Notes: generated by a model from the sequence alone, not told the origin. Positions 1-8,571 are shown, numbered from the stretch's first letter. The stretch: DNA of 56,937 nt from Mycobacterium genavense ATCC 51234 (GCF_000526915.1 NZ_JAGZ01000018.1:1-56937); one strand, 5' to 3'. A program made the numbers and translations.

Positions 1-16
1 GGTAATTGATCGACAT
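1..16 (-). CDS. EsxN/EsxL-like WXG100 protein, N-terminus only (runs off the window)
   Basis: Only the first five codons are inside the window. Read on the minus strand from position 16 they give M-S-I-N-Y, and the partial sixth codon begins with C. This matches the start of the Mtb9.9 (EsxI/L/N/O/V) family, which begins M-T-I-N-Y-Q. An AAGGA ribosome binding site lies about 8 bases upstream. The gene directly follows the EsxK-like gene on the same strand, the usual order of PE-PPE-esxK-esxL type cassettes, so the two Esx proteins would be co-secreted partners. The call rests on five residues plus context; the rest of the gene cannot be seen. Confidence 0.6.
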
Positions 17-66
17 TGTCTATGTCCTTCTGAGTTGAAAGTTTTGGAAACCAGTGGTTTTCGCGG

Positions 67-363
67 TTAGTGGCTGAGGGCCTGCTGCGAGGCCTGCTCT
101 TGCGTCTCGTAGTTGTTGGCGTCACGGATCAGTCCGTCCCGCACGCCGTGGAGCATGTTGACAATGTTGTTGAACGCCTGGTTCATCTGACCCATCGTGT
201 CGTACGAGGTCGCCTGGGCCTGACCACTCCAGCCCGCACCGGCGATGTTCATCGACGACGCCCACATCTTGCGAGCCTCATCCGACACCGTCTGCGCGTG
301 CATCTCAAAACGGCCCGCCATCGCACGCATCGCGTGCGGGTCGGTCATAAAACGTGTTGCCAT
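67..363 (-). CDS. EsxK/J/M/P/W-family WXG100 secreted protein
   Basis: A 98-residue protein, the exact usual length of the EsxJ/K/M/P/W (QILSS) family. It has the helix-turn-helix layout with the WxG turn seen as G-W-S-G near residue 46, and the family N-terminus M-A-T-R-F-M-T-D-P-H. The C-terminus is Q-A-L-S-H where the M. tuberculosis family ends Q-I-L-S-S. WXG100 proteins of this group form heterodimers with the EsxN-type partner, whose start lies just downstream, and are secreted by type VII machinery, probably ESX-5. An AGGAG site lies about 9 bases before the ATG. The paralogues are near identical, so no single symbol is assigned. Confidence 0.92.
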   Translation of the reverse strand: MATRFMTDPHAMRAMAGRFEMHAQTVSDEARKMWASSMNIAGAGWSGQAQATSYDTMGQMNQAFNNIVNMLHGVRDGLIRDANNYETQEQASQQALSH

Positions 364-502
364 CTTGCCTTTCTCCTTTTTTCGGGTGCTGCCTTCGGTA
401 ACTGGAAGTCTGAGCGCGACGGTAGCCGCGCAGCGGATAGATTACGGCGTAGCGGTTAACTGCCAGCCTCGAACGAGTGACATGTGACTGCCTTTTCGGG
501 CG

Positions 503-1690
503 TCACACCACCACCTGCTTCGGCATGACGATCGGCTTGAAGCCGTACCGCGGCCCGGCGTACGCGCCGGCGCCCTTGGCTCCGGCCACCATTCCCGGCA
601 TGCCGGGCGCGCCCATGACGCCGGGCTCCTCCTCGGCGGCGGTCCAGCCCGAGCCCTCGAGCGGAGCGGTCGCTGCGGCCGCCTCGGTCGCGGGGGCTGC
701 GTTCGCCGCCCAGCTGGCCGGCACCGAGAGACGGCTTACGGTCGACGCCCCACCGAGGCTCGCCGTCGCCGCGCTGCCCAAGCCACCCGCACCCGCCATC
801 GGGGACACCGAGCTCACCACGGCACCTTCGATGATGCCGCCCGCACCGGCCGGCACCACGTCGCTGACCGCGGCCGCCGGCACCGCGGCGCCGGCCAAGA
901 CGTGGCCCAGCGATACGGCGGTCGGGATGGTGATCATGCTGAACCAGGCGGCGGTGTTGACCGCGCCGTTGATGGCGTTCAGCACCGACGGGGTACCGAG
1001 GAAGCCGTCGATCGACTGCAGAATGTTGTTGCTGGCTACGGGGTTGGTGATGCCCAACGAGTCGAGCAATGACTGCACATCCGAGCTGAAATCCAACGTC
1101 TGCAAATCGTTGGCCCCCTCGAGCACGTCATTGGCGGCGAGCGTGGTGGCGCCGGCGGCTGGGTCGGTGGTCGACGCCAGCGGCGTCACCGGCTGCAGCG
1201 TCGAGGCGGCCGCATCCGCGGCGGCCTGATACGCGGTCATGGCGGTGGCGTCCTGGACCCACATTTCGTTGTACTCGACCTCCAATTCCATCAGCTGTGG
1301 GAGGCTGAACGGGACCGTCGCGAGCGCGGCCGCGAACTCCGCGCGATTGGTGAAGACCAGTGCCGGGTTCACCACCGCCGCGTGCGCCGCCTCGAACGCG
1401 GCCGCCGACGATGCGGCGGCGGAACTCGCCTGCTCGAGCGCGGCCGCGGTGTCGGTCAGGTACGTCACGATCGGCTGTGCCGCGGCGGCGGCTGCGGCCG
1501 ACCCCCCGCCCGTCCACTGCTCGGTGGTCAGCAACGAGATGATCGACTCCCACGAGGTCGCCGTGGTGCTCACCTCCGCGGCCAGGTTGGCATACGCGGT
1601 CGCGGCGGCCATAAACGGCGCCGAGCCCGGACCGCTCCACACCAGCGTCGAGGTGATCTCGGGGGGCAGTGCTGCAAAGTCCATAACCAT
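503..1690 (-). CDS. PPE family protein, PPE-SVP subgroup
   Basis: A 395-residue PPE protein. The N-terminal PPE domain (about residues 1-175) begins M-V-M-D-F-A-A-L-P-P-E-I and contains the W-T-G-G-G turn. The following region is Ala-rich. An S-V-P-x-S-W motif lies near residue 320 and the C-terminus is G-P-R-Y-G-F-K-P-I-V-M-P-K, which places it in the SVP subgroup. PPE proteins pair with a PE partner and are exported to the cell surface or outside by ESX-5. The gene sits between a damaged PE gene and two esx genes, all on the minus strand. ATG at 1690 or at 1684 (giving M-D-F, the commoner PPE start) are both possible. With its natural PE partner frameshifted, its export could be impaired unless another PE substitutes. 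Confidence 0.93.
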   Translation of the reverse strand: MVMDFAALPPEITSTLVWSGPGSAPFMAAATAYANLAAEVSTTATSWESIISLLTTEQWTGGGSAAAAAAAQPIVTYLTDTAAALEQASSAAASSAAAFEAAHAAVVNPALVFTNRAEFAAALATVPFSLPQLMELEVEYNEMWVQDATAMTAYQAAADAAASTLQPVTPLASTTDPAAGATTLAANDVLEGANDLQTLDFSSDVQSLLDSLGITNPVASNNILQSIDGFLGTPSVLNAINGAVNTAAWFSMITIPTAVSLGHVLAGAAVPAAAVSDVVPAGAGGIIEGAVVSSVSPMAGAGGLGSAATASLGGASTVSRLSVPASWAANAAPATEAAAATAPLEGSGWTAAEEEPGVMGAPGMPGMVAGAKGAGAYAGPRYGFKPIVMPKQVVV

Positions 1691-1741
1691 TTTGTGTATC
1701 CCGCTCGTATAGGTCGTATGAGAGTTAGGTCGGTGCCGCTG

Positions 1742-2682
1742 CTAGACGGCGGTCGATTTCGGCATGACGATCGGCTTGACGCCGTAGCGCGGCGCCCCGA
1801 AGCCGTTGGATGCGCGTTCCGCGCCGGTCACCACGCCCGGCATGCCGGCGATCGGAGTGCCCGTGCTGGCCTGCGGAGCGGCGGCGGTCCAGCCCACGGT
1901 GTGCAGCGGAGCGGCGGCGGTGCCAGCCACCGGGGTGACCTGACCGCCGACCCAACTCGGGGGCACCGACAGGTTGCCGACCAGGGTGCCCTGGCCGATG
2001 CCCGCGACCACCGGCATCGCGCCACCCATGCCTCCCACGCCGCCCATGCCCACCGGCATGGGGGACGTCGAGGCGGCGAGATCCGCGGCACCCGCGGCGG
2101 CGGCGGCGTCACCGATCGTGTCGCTACCGGCGGGCAGCAGACCACCACCGGCCATACCGACCAGGTTCGAGGCGGCTGACGCCCAGTTGCCGGCACCGAT
2201 GTTGAGGATGTTGGCCGAGTTGCTGGACAGGCCGAACATCCCGCCGAGCATTGCCGAGTTGGTGTAGTAGCCGGTGCCACCGAGCAGGTACTGGAGCCAG
2301 TCGAGGGCGGTGGTGCCGGGCTCGGCCGCCTGGACCTGTGACACCGGATCCGACAGCAGGTTGAATTGGTCGCCCTCCGACAGCAGTGCCGATGCCGCGT
2401 TGTTGGCCTCGGTGTCGCTGTAGCTGTTGGAGCTGGTGCCCAGATTGGTCGCATACGCTTCCAGCTGGGTCTGCGCGTCGGCGGCGGTCGTCTGGTACGC
2501 GGTGCCGAACGCGGAGAGAAGATCGCCGCCTGCTGGAGCGAGACCGCGTCGGCGCCGGCCGGGGTGACGACCGTGGTTGCCGCCGCGGCGCCGGCGTTTT
2601 GCGCCGCCAGATTGGCATTGATCGTTTCCAGCTGCCCCTGCGCGGCAAGCATCTCTTCAGTCACTGTTGTCAAAGATGACAT
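1742..2682 (-). pseudogene. PE protein with a PPE-SVP-like C-terminus, frameshifted
   Basis: Read from ATG 2682 (GAGGAG site just upstream), the protein starts as a PE domain (M-S-S-L-T-T-V-T-E-E-M-L-A-A-Q) with N-A-Q-N-A-like and P-A-G-A-D motifs. The frame is lost near 2524, where one base appears to be missing. Restoring one base gives a continuous reading frame of about 313 codons through Q-Q-A-A-D-L-L-S-A-F-G-T-A-Y-Q, the Y-S-D-T-E secretion motif (YxxxD/E) and a C-terminus with S-V-P-P-S-W and G-A-P-R-Y-G-V-K-P-I-V-M-P-K. That C-terminus resembles the neighbouring PPE protein, so the gene is a PE with an SVP-type tail. As written, the secretion motif and tail would not be made from the PE start. 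Sequencing error is the alternative. Confidence 0.8.
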
Positions 2683-3040
2683 CCATTGCTCCTCTAGTGT
2701 TCGAGCCATGTCGAGCCAAAGAACTGGATCGACCCTGTGCGGTGGCGTACGAGCCCCTGTGTACTGGCGTAAGGCTAATTTCCCCCTGACCAAGTTCCCG
2801 ATCGAAAGGGCGAGGATGGCGGGCGTTTACGGCCTCTTAACGCCGACGCCCGCAGTTTTAACAAGGTCCTGCCGGCCGACATAGCGGTGTCACTTGTGGG
2901 GTGGGGGCGCGTGCCCGGACGTCTGGCGGGACGCGCATCCTACGCGAAGAGAGGTCGGCACGCACGTGGGGATTTCGGCCGAATTCGGGTGGGACGCGGT
3001 GTCCCACCACCGGATCGCGCGCGCTAGATTCGCCGCCGAG
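2683..3040. other. Intergenic region between PE gene and tRNA
   Basis: No convincing gene is seen in these 358 bases. The minus-strand promoter of the PE-PPE-esx cassette should lie in the part nearest 2683, which is AT-richer around 2770-2870, but no box pair can be chosen with confidence. The half nearer the tRNA contains the hairpin at 2988-3008. Confidence 0.6.
2988..3008 (+). other. Perfect 8-bp hairpin just upstream of the tRNA
   Basis: GGTGGGAC (2988-2995), a five-base loop, then GTCCCACC (3001-3008). The structure lies 32 bases before the tRNA. It has no T-run, so it is not a classical intrinsic terminator. It could be a tRNA leader structure or an operator. Confidence 0.6.
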
Positions 3041-3114
3041 GCCCCCATAGCCCAATTGGCAGAGGCAGCGGACTTAAAATCCGCCCAGTGTCGGTTCGAG
3101 TCCGACTGGGGGCA
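3041..3114 (+). tRNA. tRNA with UAA anticodon (tRNA-Leu by codon), 74 nt, no CCA encoded
   Basis: The acceptor stem is GCCCCCA (3041-3047) paired with TGGGGGC (3107-3113), with discriminator base A at 3114. The anticodon stem is GCGGA/TCCGC around loop CTTAAAA, giving anticodon UAA, which reads Leu UUA codons. The T arm is GTCGG-TTCGAGT-CCGAC. The D stem has a C-A mismatch at its inner pair. The variable region is only about 5 bases, whereas tRNA-Leu normally has a long variable arm. The CCA end is not encoded. Identity as Leu follows from the anticodon. Confidence 0.88.
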
Positions 3115-3138
3115 CGGACCTACTGGGAACCGCCATGA

Positions 3139-3285
3139 CTAGCAGGGATAGAACCAGCCCTCCGGCAGCCGCCACGAAACCGGGTACCAATCGCTGAACC
3201 AGGACAAGTACTCGTGGTGGTCCCTGGTCGGGTGGTACGCCGTGTGGTTGTGCCACCCATAGTCGGCTACCTGCCGGCGGCGCGG
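3139..3285 (-). other. Coding-like remnant rich in Trp, Tyr and His
   Basis: In one minus-strand frame, ending at a TAG at 3139-3141, about 40 residues contain six Trp, five Tyr, five His and three Phe (for example D-Y-G-W-H-N-H-T-A-Y and S-W-R-L-P-E-G-W-F-Y-P-C). Chance frames in this GC-rich DNA are Ala/Arg/Pro/Gly-rich, so this looks like real protein sequence. No start codon in that frame is convincing, and upstream the frame runs into the decayed methyltransferase. It may be the 3' end of a lost small gene. The function is unknown. Confidence 0.35.
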
Positions 3286-3295
3286 CCGGTGTGCG

Positions 3296-4279
3296 TCAGG
3301 GTCGGTCGCGGACGGCGATGTCGGACATCGCACCTTGGTAGTAGCCGATGATGTCGGCCGCGCTGATCGAGGTTTCGTCTTGCGGCCGAGAAAGAACACG
3401 CTGCAGGCACCGTCGATCGTGTGCTTGGGGTCAAGGATCCGGTCCATCCAGCTGAGCCAGAAGAAGCAGAGCACCGCGAGCCTGCCGAGGCGGCGGGACC
3501 GGGTGAGGGCCCGGACGAAATAGTCGATCGACCAACGCAAGGCGGTGCCCGCGCCGGCCACGCTGCCGGAGTCGATGCGTTCGAACCTGCGGAACAAGTA
3601 GCGCTGCCCGCTATCGGTGAAGCGGGTCAAATCGTAGGGTCCCTCGCAGATCTGCTGGATGAACGGCGAGTCGGCGTAAACGATTCCGCGCGGACGCAGC
3701 ACCCGGTGGATCTCCCCGGCCACCACCGTCGGCTCCAGCACGTACTTGCAGCACCGCCTGGATGATCACGCCATCGACGCAGCCGTCGGCCAACGGGATC
3801 GCGTGGCCGTCGCCGACGAATTGCACGGTCGGGCTGGCGTAGATGTCGAAGGAGACGAGATCGACCTCCGGGTCGGCGTAGAGCCCCGCCAAGCCATCGC
3901 CCTGCGAGCCGCCCCCGATCACCAGAATCCGGGGCCGTCGCCCGGCCGTGCCGGCGTCGACCCGCAGCAGCTCCAGCATCCGGGCGACGCTGGCGGCGGC
4001 GGTGTCGTTCGCGGGGTGCATCAGCGACGCCAGCACCCGGTGCAGCCCCCGTCGGGGCACCTCCGATGCGCCCTGGGAAGCGCGCAACCGGTCGGCGTCG
4101 ACCACGCTGTGCTCGAAATCGATCAGGGCGGGTATCCCGGCGATGACCGGGCACGGCTCGGAGCAGTACCGGCACGACGAATTGGTGCATCGCCAGGCAC
4201 CGGCTTCGCGGCGCACCGGGTCGGTGCAGCGTGGACAGATGATGAGGTTTTCGCGGACCATCGTGTCCAGGGCGAGCAC
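3296..4279 (-). pseudogene. Class I SAM-dependent methyltransferase with N-terminal zinc-ribbon-like segment, two frameshifts
   Basis: The N-terminus (start 4279) has a Cys cluster C-P-R-C ... C-T-N-S-S-C-R-Y-C, resembling the Trm112-like zinc segment fused to many methyltransferases. It is followed by a SAM-binding motif I, I-L-V-I-G-G-G-S-Q-G-D-G, and post-I acidic residues. One extra base near 3746-3747 shifts the frame (C-T-G-C-A-A-G-T-A-C where CTG CAG TAC is expected). The second frame carries E-I-H-R-V-L-R-P-R-G-I-V-Y. A missing base near 3376 returns to the first frame, which ends at TGA 3296-3298 after Y-Y-Q-G-A-M-S-D-I-A-V-R-D. Restored length is about 327 residues. As written, translation stops at 3611. 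Confidence 0.8.
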
Positions 4280-4345
4280 CGATTCACCCTAGCCCGCGGG
4301 CGTCCGGTGCAGGCGACATTGCTGCGGAGGTTGCCGGGTCAACCC

Positions 4346-4672
4346 CTACATTTTGCTGCGGTTCTGCGGGCAGTAGGCCGCGACCGCCGCACCCACGATG
4401 CTGCCCGCACCCATGTTGCTCACCCCGAGCGCCTTCTTCACGTCGTCGACGGTCTGGGCCATCGTGTCCCCGGCGTCAAAGTCCTGACACACCGCACGGC
4501 CCGCGTTGATCATCATCTGGTCCTGGCCGTTGGGCCAGCTCAGCTCGCGCTGCTGCAGGGTGCGCAGGTACGTGTCGTCCGCCCCGTCGGCATGCGCGAT
4601 CGGAGCGGCGCCGATGGCAAGGGTGGTCGCCACGGCGGCGATCGGGCCCGCCAACCATGCCGTGTTCTTCAT
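4346..4672 (-). CDS. DUF732 family small secreted protein
   Basis: A 108-residue protein with a clear Sec signal peptide (residues 1-28, ending A-H-A). The mature part of about 80 residues has two Cys (62 and 101) that could form the single disulfide typical of DUF732 proteins, with the V-C-x-D-F and A-A-Y-C-P patterns of the family. These proteins are common and of unknown function in mycobacteria. A strong AAGGGGG site precedes the ATG. The gene stands alone on the minus strand, and candidate promoter elements lie at 4708-4736. Confidence 0.85.
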   Translation of the reverse strand: MKNTAWLAGPIAAVATTLAIGAAPIAHADGADDTYLRTLQQRELSWPNGQDQMMINAGRAVCQDFDAGDTMAQTVDDVKKALGVSNMGAGSIVGAAVAAYCPQNRSKM

Positions 4673-4707
4673 TCGTCGACCCCCTTGATGTGAACCGTGC
4701 AGAACCA

Positions 4708-4736
4708 GAATCCTAACGTTGTCTTGACATTATGTC
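4708..4736 (-). promoter_or_regulatory. Candidate promoter/operator of the DUF732 gene
   Basis: On the minus strand, TAGGAT fits the mycobacterial -10 pattern TAnnnT. About 15-18 bases upstream lies GACATAATGTC (4726-4736), a perfect 5+5 palindrome around one base. The palindrome would overlap the -35 region, so it could be a repressor site. This is a pattern match only. Confidence 0.35.
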
Positions 4737-4814
4737 TCGCCAACGGATGCGGCGGTGCCGGCCGGCTGCGGCTTGCTCCGTCAGGGGCCGCCAGATGCGG
4801 CTCAGCGCGAGCTA

Positions 4815-6035
4815 TTACGCACCATGCTCACTCGCGTTGATTGCCATCGACAGGAAGTCCAACCGCCACAGCTCCTGAAAAAGCTTGCGCGCGAAGTCCT
4901 TCGCCGCATCGGCGTTGCTGCCACCGCGCGCTGCGACGGCGGTGGCGATCTCCCGGATGCTGCGACGGCCGTCGACGAGTTGCGCGAAAGGTAGTTGATC
5001 CGGGCCCAGCCGCACCCGGTAACCGGACCCTAACAGGTCGGCGTCGGACAACAGGCAGGCGGCGCGCGACATCGGGACGTAGTCCAGCGCCTGGTCCGTC
5101 GCGAAGTCGATGGTGTACTGCTCTTTGGGACGGTCCGGGCGACACGCAATGAAGAAGTGTGTCGCGTTCGCCGGCTGTAGCCGTTCCACCACCGACCATA
5201 GTTCGGCGTCCGGCAATTTTGCCAAATAGTCTCCGAATTTGCTTGCCGGAGTGAAGAATTCGTGAGGATAGTACGGCGCCTTGTGGAACCATCCCTGGAA
5301 GGTGAGCCCGGCCGATGCGACCAGATCGAGGCAGTCGGCGACGGTGTAGCTGCGCTGGCGACCGTGCAGGAACGTGTCGACGAGCGCTCCGTCGGTCTGC
5401 AGATCGCGGGCCACCGCCAGGTAACCGCGGATGGGATGGTCGGCGGGCAGTGCGGCGATGATGTCCTTGACCGCCCGCACCGACGCGTCGTCCTGGGATA
5501 GCCCCAAGTCGCGGAACACCGACTCGAGCAGATCGACCCCGATCCGGCCGTATTTGGCGTACAGCATCAGCCCCATCGCGCCGTCGCGGCGCAGGCAGCC
5601 GACCAGCGCCGTCAGCCCGGTCAGCGGATCGGCCAGATGATGCAGCACGCCGGTGGACACGATCAGGTCGACGTCGCGGCCCAACGTCGATACCGCTTCG
5701 ATCGGAAGCAGGTGTAATTCCAGGTTGTCCAGGCCGTGCTTGTTTTTCAGATACCGCTGATGGTCCAGCGCCGATTGGCTGACGTCGATCGCCACGACCT
5801 TGGCGGCGCGGTTGGTGAACGCGAAGACCGAGGCCTGGTTGGCGCCGCACCCCGCGATCAGGATGTCCAGGTCGGGCCGGTAACCGCGGTCCGGCCACAA
5901 CACCCGGTGCGCCCAGTAGGGGTCGAACCACTCCCAGTTGTTCTTCGAGTAGGCCTCGAGGTCGTCAATGGGGGGCGGGTACTGCCACCGATCGTATTGC
6001 CGGGAGACCACGTCGTCGCGCGGATCGTCGTTCAC
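4815..6035 (-). CDS. SAM-dependent class I methyltransferase, 406 aa
   Basis: A full-length methyltransferase. Motif I is I-L-I-A-G-C-G-A-N-Q-A-S (about residues 58-69), followed by a motif II acidic residue in V-V-A-I-D-V-S and the post-motif V-L-H-H-L-A-D-P typical of the Methyltransf_11/25 type. The N-terminus R-Q-Y-D-R-W-Q-Y-P-P-P-I is a recurring signature of this group. Residues beyond about 220 form a second domain of unknown role. No substrate can be named. Divergent from the membrane-protein gene at 6172; no strong ribosome site is visible at ATG 6035, so a GTG at codon 9 or 10 is an alternative start. Confidence 0.85.
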   Translation of the reverse strand: MNDDPRDDVVSRQYDRWQYPPPIDDLEAYSKNNWEWFDPYWAHRVLWPDRGYRPDLDILIAGCGANQASVFAFTNRAAKVVAIDVSQSALDHQRYLKNKHGLDNLELHLLPIEAVSTLGRDVDLIVSTGVLHHLADPLTGLTALVGCLRRDGAMGLMLYAKYGRIGVDLLESVFRDLGLSQDDASVRAVKDIIAALPADHPIRGYLAVARDLQTDGALVDTFLHGRQRSYTVADCLDLVASAGLTFQGWFHKAPYYPHEFFTPASKFGDYLAKLPDAELWSVVERLQPANATHFFIACRPDRPKEQYTIDFATDQALDYVPMSRAACLLSDADLLGSGYRVRLGPDQLPFAQLVDGRRSIREIATAVAARGGSNADAAKDFARKLFQELWRLDFLSMAINASEHGA

Positions 6036-6171
6036 TACACAGGCAATGTAACGGGTTTGCCGGGCCCCGCTGGATGCCGACGCGGCGTTGCCCGTGGGGT
6101 AGTGGTCGGCAACTCCTACACTGACCCACCGTGGGCATGCTCTTGGATTTGCGCCGTGGCTTATCTACTGG

Positions 6172-6924
6172 GTGTTGGTCGGCAACGTCCCCTTCAAAAC
6201 CGCGGTGGTGGTCGCGTTGGTGATCGCCATCGCCGCGGTTGCGATCGGGCGCACCCTGGGTACGTCGGGCGGCACCCTGGAGATCGGGGCGGTAGCCACG
6301 TTCGCGGTGCTGACGGTGCTGACCTTCACGCTCAGCGAGACCTTCATGCACCGGTGGATACAGCCGCTCAGCAGCGCAGGGATCTTCCTGGTAGCCCTGA
6401 TCGGGCAGCTGGTCGGCAAGTCGTTCGTGCGCGAGTTCGCCGCGGCCGAGCAACCTCCCGACGTCGTCAAGACAGAGCTGTTCGACCGGATCACCGACGT
6501 GTTGTCCTGGATCTGGATCGCCGCGTTTGCCGGCATGACGGTGTCGTCGGCGATTCCGCCGGTGCTCGAGCAGTTCGGTGGCCAAGCGGCCACGATCCTC
6601 GACACGAAAACACCGCTGCTGTTCATCTGCTGCTGGGGCATCCCCTACTCGTTGCTGGGGCTGGCGGCGCTGGCCTCGCGGTATGTCCCGGAGCGGATGC
6701 TGGTCGGGATCGACGATATGGAACGGGAAACCTCGTTCGTCGCCTACGACGAAGCGACGATCGACGAGCTGTATTTCCTGGCCCAGGAGCACTCGAATCG
6801 CGAGGTCGGCCCCGGTAAAGAGGCGTACAACCTACGGGTCGGGGGGAAGGGAACGCCGCTGACCGGCGACGAGTCGCGCAAGTCGTGGCCTTCGACCTAC
6901 AAAGTGCGTGACAAGAAGCGTTGA
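6172..6924 (+). CDS. Multi-pass membrane protein of unknown function
   Basis: The open frame from GTG 6172 gives 250 residues with about five hydrophobic segments (roughly residues 8-28, 36-55, 70-85, 108-126, 150-170) and a polar C-terminal tail of about 75 residues. No family is recognised. The same frame reads upstream as F-A-P-W-L-I-Y-W without any ATG, GTG or TTG, back to a TAG at 6100. A second frame offers G-M-L-L-D-L-R from GTG 6131 or ATG 6137. One missing base near 6150 would join the two into a natural N-terminus. The annotated GTG may therefore be only a fallback start. The next gene begins 64 bases downstream. Confidence 0.65.
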   Translation: MLVGNVPFKTAVVVALVIAIAAVAIGRTLGTSGGTLEIGAVATFAVLTVLTFTLSETFMHRWIQPLSSAGIFLVALIGQLVGKSFVREFAAAEQPPDVVKTELFDRITDVLSWIWIAAFAGMTVSSAIPPVLEQFGGQAATILDTKTPLLFICCWGIPYSLLGLAALASRYVPERMLVGIDDMERETSFVAYDEATIDELYFLAQEHSNREVGPGKEAYNLRVGGKGTPLTGDESRKSWPSTYKVRDKKR

Positions 6925-6987
6925 ACCGTGACGGCTGCTCGCGCGACATTGCGCAGCGAGACAACTTTTACTCGTTAGGTCGACTGC

Positions 6988-8571
6988 ATGGCATCCCACA
7001 GGATCTGGCTCGTCGCTGCCGCCACCGCGATGATCACGGCGGCGGCCTGCTCGTCGGACCATTCCGGATCACGCGCTAAGCCGGAGTTGAAGACGGGCGC
7101 CGGCCAGGCGTTGACCATCACCCCGGAGCAGATGCTCGCGGCGACCGATGGGGACACGCCGGTGGCCTACGCCAAACCGGAGCACGGCACCATCACCTAC
7201 GGCGCCAACGGCGCTATGATCTACACCCCCGACGCCGGGTTCACCGGCACCGATCAGCTGCACCTCACCTCCACCGCCAGCGTCAAGCTCTACGCCGAGA
7301 ACCTGCCGCCGCTGGCGACCATCGGCGGCGGCGCCGTCCAGGCCAATGCGCACGGCTCGGCGATCGCCCCGGTACCGGGCAGCTCCGACGAGATTTACGG
7401 CCTGACCGACCGCGGCCTCAACGTCGCCGGGCGCACACCGAACGAAATCGTCCTTCCCATACCCGATTTCCACCCGCAGATAGCCAAGTTGAAGCTCGCC
7501 GACGGTGTGGCGTCGGTGCAGCGGATCATCACGCTGGCGGGCAAGGACGGGGCGCCGTTGGTCGGGCTGTCGCCCCCGCAGGCCACCAGCGGCGAGGTGA
7601 TGGTCGACATCAACAGCAACCCGCTAACGCCGTCCGATCACGGCCTGGACGCCGAGGGTCTGGTCGCGTTGCCCGACGGAACCTTCTGGATCGCCGACGA
7701 ATACGGCCCGTTCATCGTCCATTTCGACGCCAATGGCAAAGAGCTGGAACGCCTTTCACCGTTCGACGGGACGCTGCCCAAGGAGCTGTCGCTGCGCGGC
7801 CCGAACCACGGCCTGAAGGGTTTCACCGTCACCCCCGACGGCACGACCCTGGTGGCCATCATGCAGTCGGCGCTGCAAACCCCGGGGCTGGCCGGCCCGT
7901 CGACGTCGGTTCCGATCACCCGCATCGTGACGATCAAACTCGCCAACCGCGGCGACGTGCACGAGTACCTCTACCCGCTGGCCAACCCGCAGCAGACCAA
8001 GGTCGCGGTGTCCGAAATCACCGCGGTCACGAACACCACCTTCCTGGTCGACGAGCTGGACGGCGAGCCGCAGCCCAAGGGCAACAAGAAGATCTATCTG
8101 GCCGACATCTCCGGAGCCACCGACGTCGGCCCCCGCGCGAACGTGGCCGGGACGAGCTATCAGGCCGACCGCGGCGGCCTGCTGGTCAACGGCGTTCCGA
8201 TCGAGACCTTTGTCGGCATCAGCGGGGTCGACGCGGCCACCGAAAAACTCGGCAGCGCCGGCATCACGGTGGCCGGCAAGAAACTCAAACTCGATCTCAC
8301 CGATCTGCTGGGGTCGCTGCCGGCCGCCGGCAGCTTCTTCGGCCACGCCAAGATCGAAGGCATCATCACCCCGGACGGCGGCAAGACCATAATGGTCGCC
8401 AACGACAGCGATTTCGGATTGCAAGGCCTGGCGTCGACCACTCCGCCGTTCGCGCTCAAGCCCAAAACGCTGCCCAACGGCGCCCAAAACAGCGGCGAGA
8501 TTTTGACCGTCGACCTCAGGAAGTTGCCACCGACGATGGAGGCCGAGACCATCCCGATCAAGGTCGGCTGA
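6988..8571 (+). CDS. Putative lipoprotein with esterase-like-activity-of-phytase domain
   Basis: A 527-residue protein. It has a signal sequence with a weak lipobox A-A-A-C (Cys21) followed by S-S-D-H, then an N-terminal Ig-like or cadherin-like stretch with G-F-T-G-T-D-Q-L (about residues 45-95). The large C-terminal domain carries D-A-E-G-L-V-A-L-P-D-G-T-F-W-I-A-D-E-Y-G-P and N-H-G-L-K-G-F-T, hallmarks of the phytase-esterase-like beta-propeller family (PF13449). It is probably anchored outside the membrane and may act on phosphate or carboxylic esters. The exact substrate is unknown. ATG 6988 begins right before the signal peptide. Confidence 0.8.
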   Translation: MASHRIWLVAAATAMITAAACSSDHSGSRAKPELKTGAGQALTITPEQMLAATDGDTPVAYAKPEHGTITYGANGAMIYTPDAGFTGTDQLHLTSTASVKLYAENLPPLATIGGGAVQANAHGSAIAPVPGSSDEIYGLTDRGLNVAGRTPNEIVLPIPDFHPQIAKLKLADGVASVQRIITLAGKDGAPLVGLSPPQATSGEVMVDINSNPLTPSDHGLDAEGLVALPDGTFWIADEYGPFIVHFDANGKELERLSPFDGTLPKELSLRGPNHGLKGFTVTPDGTTLVAIMQSALQTPGLAGPSTSVPITRIVTIKLANRGDVHEYLYPLANPQQTKVAVSEITAVTNTTFLVDELDGEPQPKGNKKIYLADISGATDVGPRANVAGTSYQADRGGLLVNGVPIETFVGISGVDAATEKLGSAGITVAGKKLKLDLTDLLGSLPAAGSFFGHAKIEGIITPDGGKTIMVANDSDFGLQGLASTTPPFALKPKTLPNGAQNSGEILTVDLRKLPPTMEAETIPIKVG

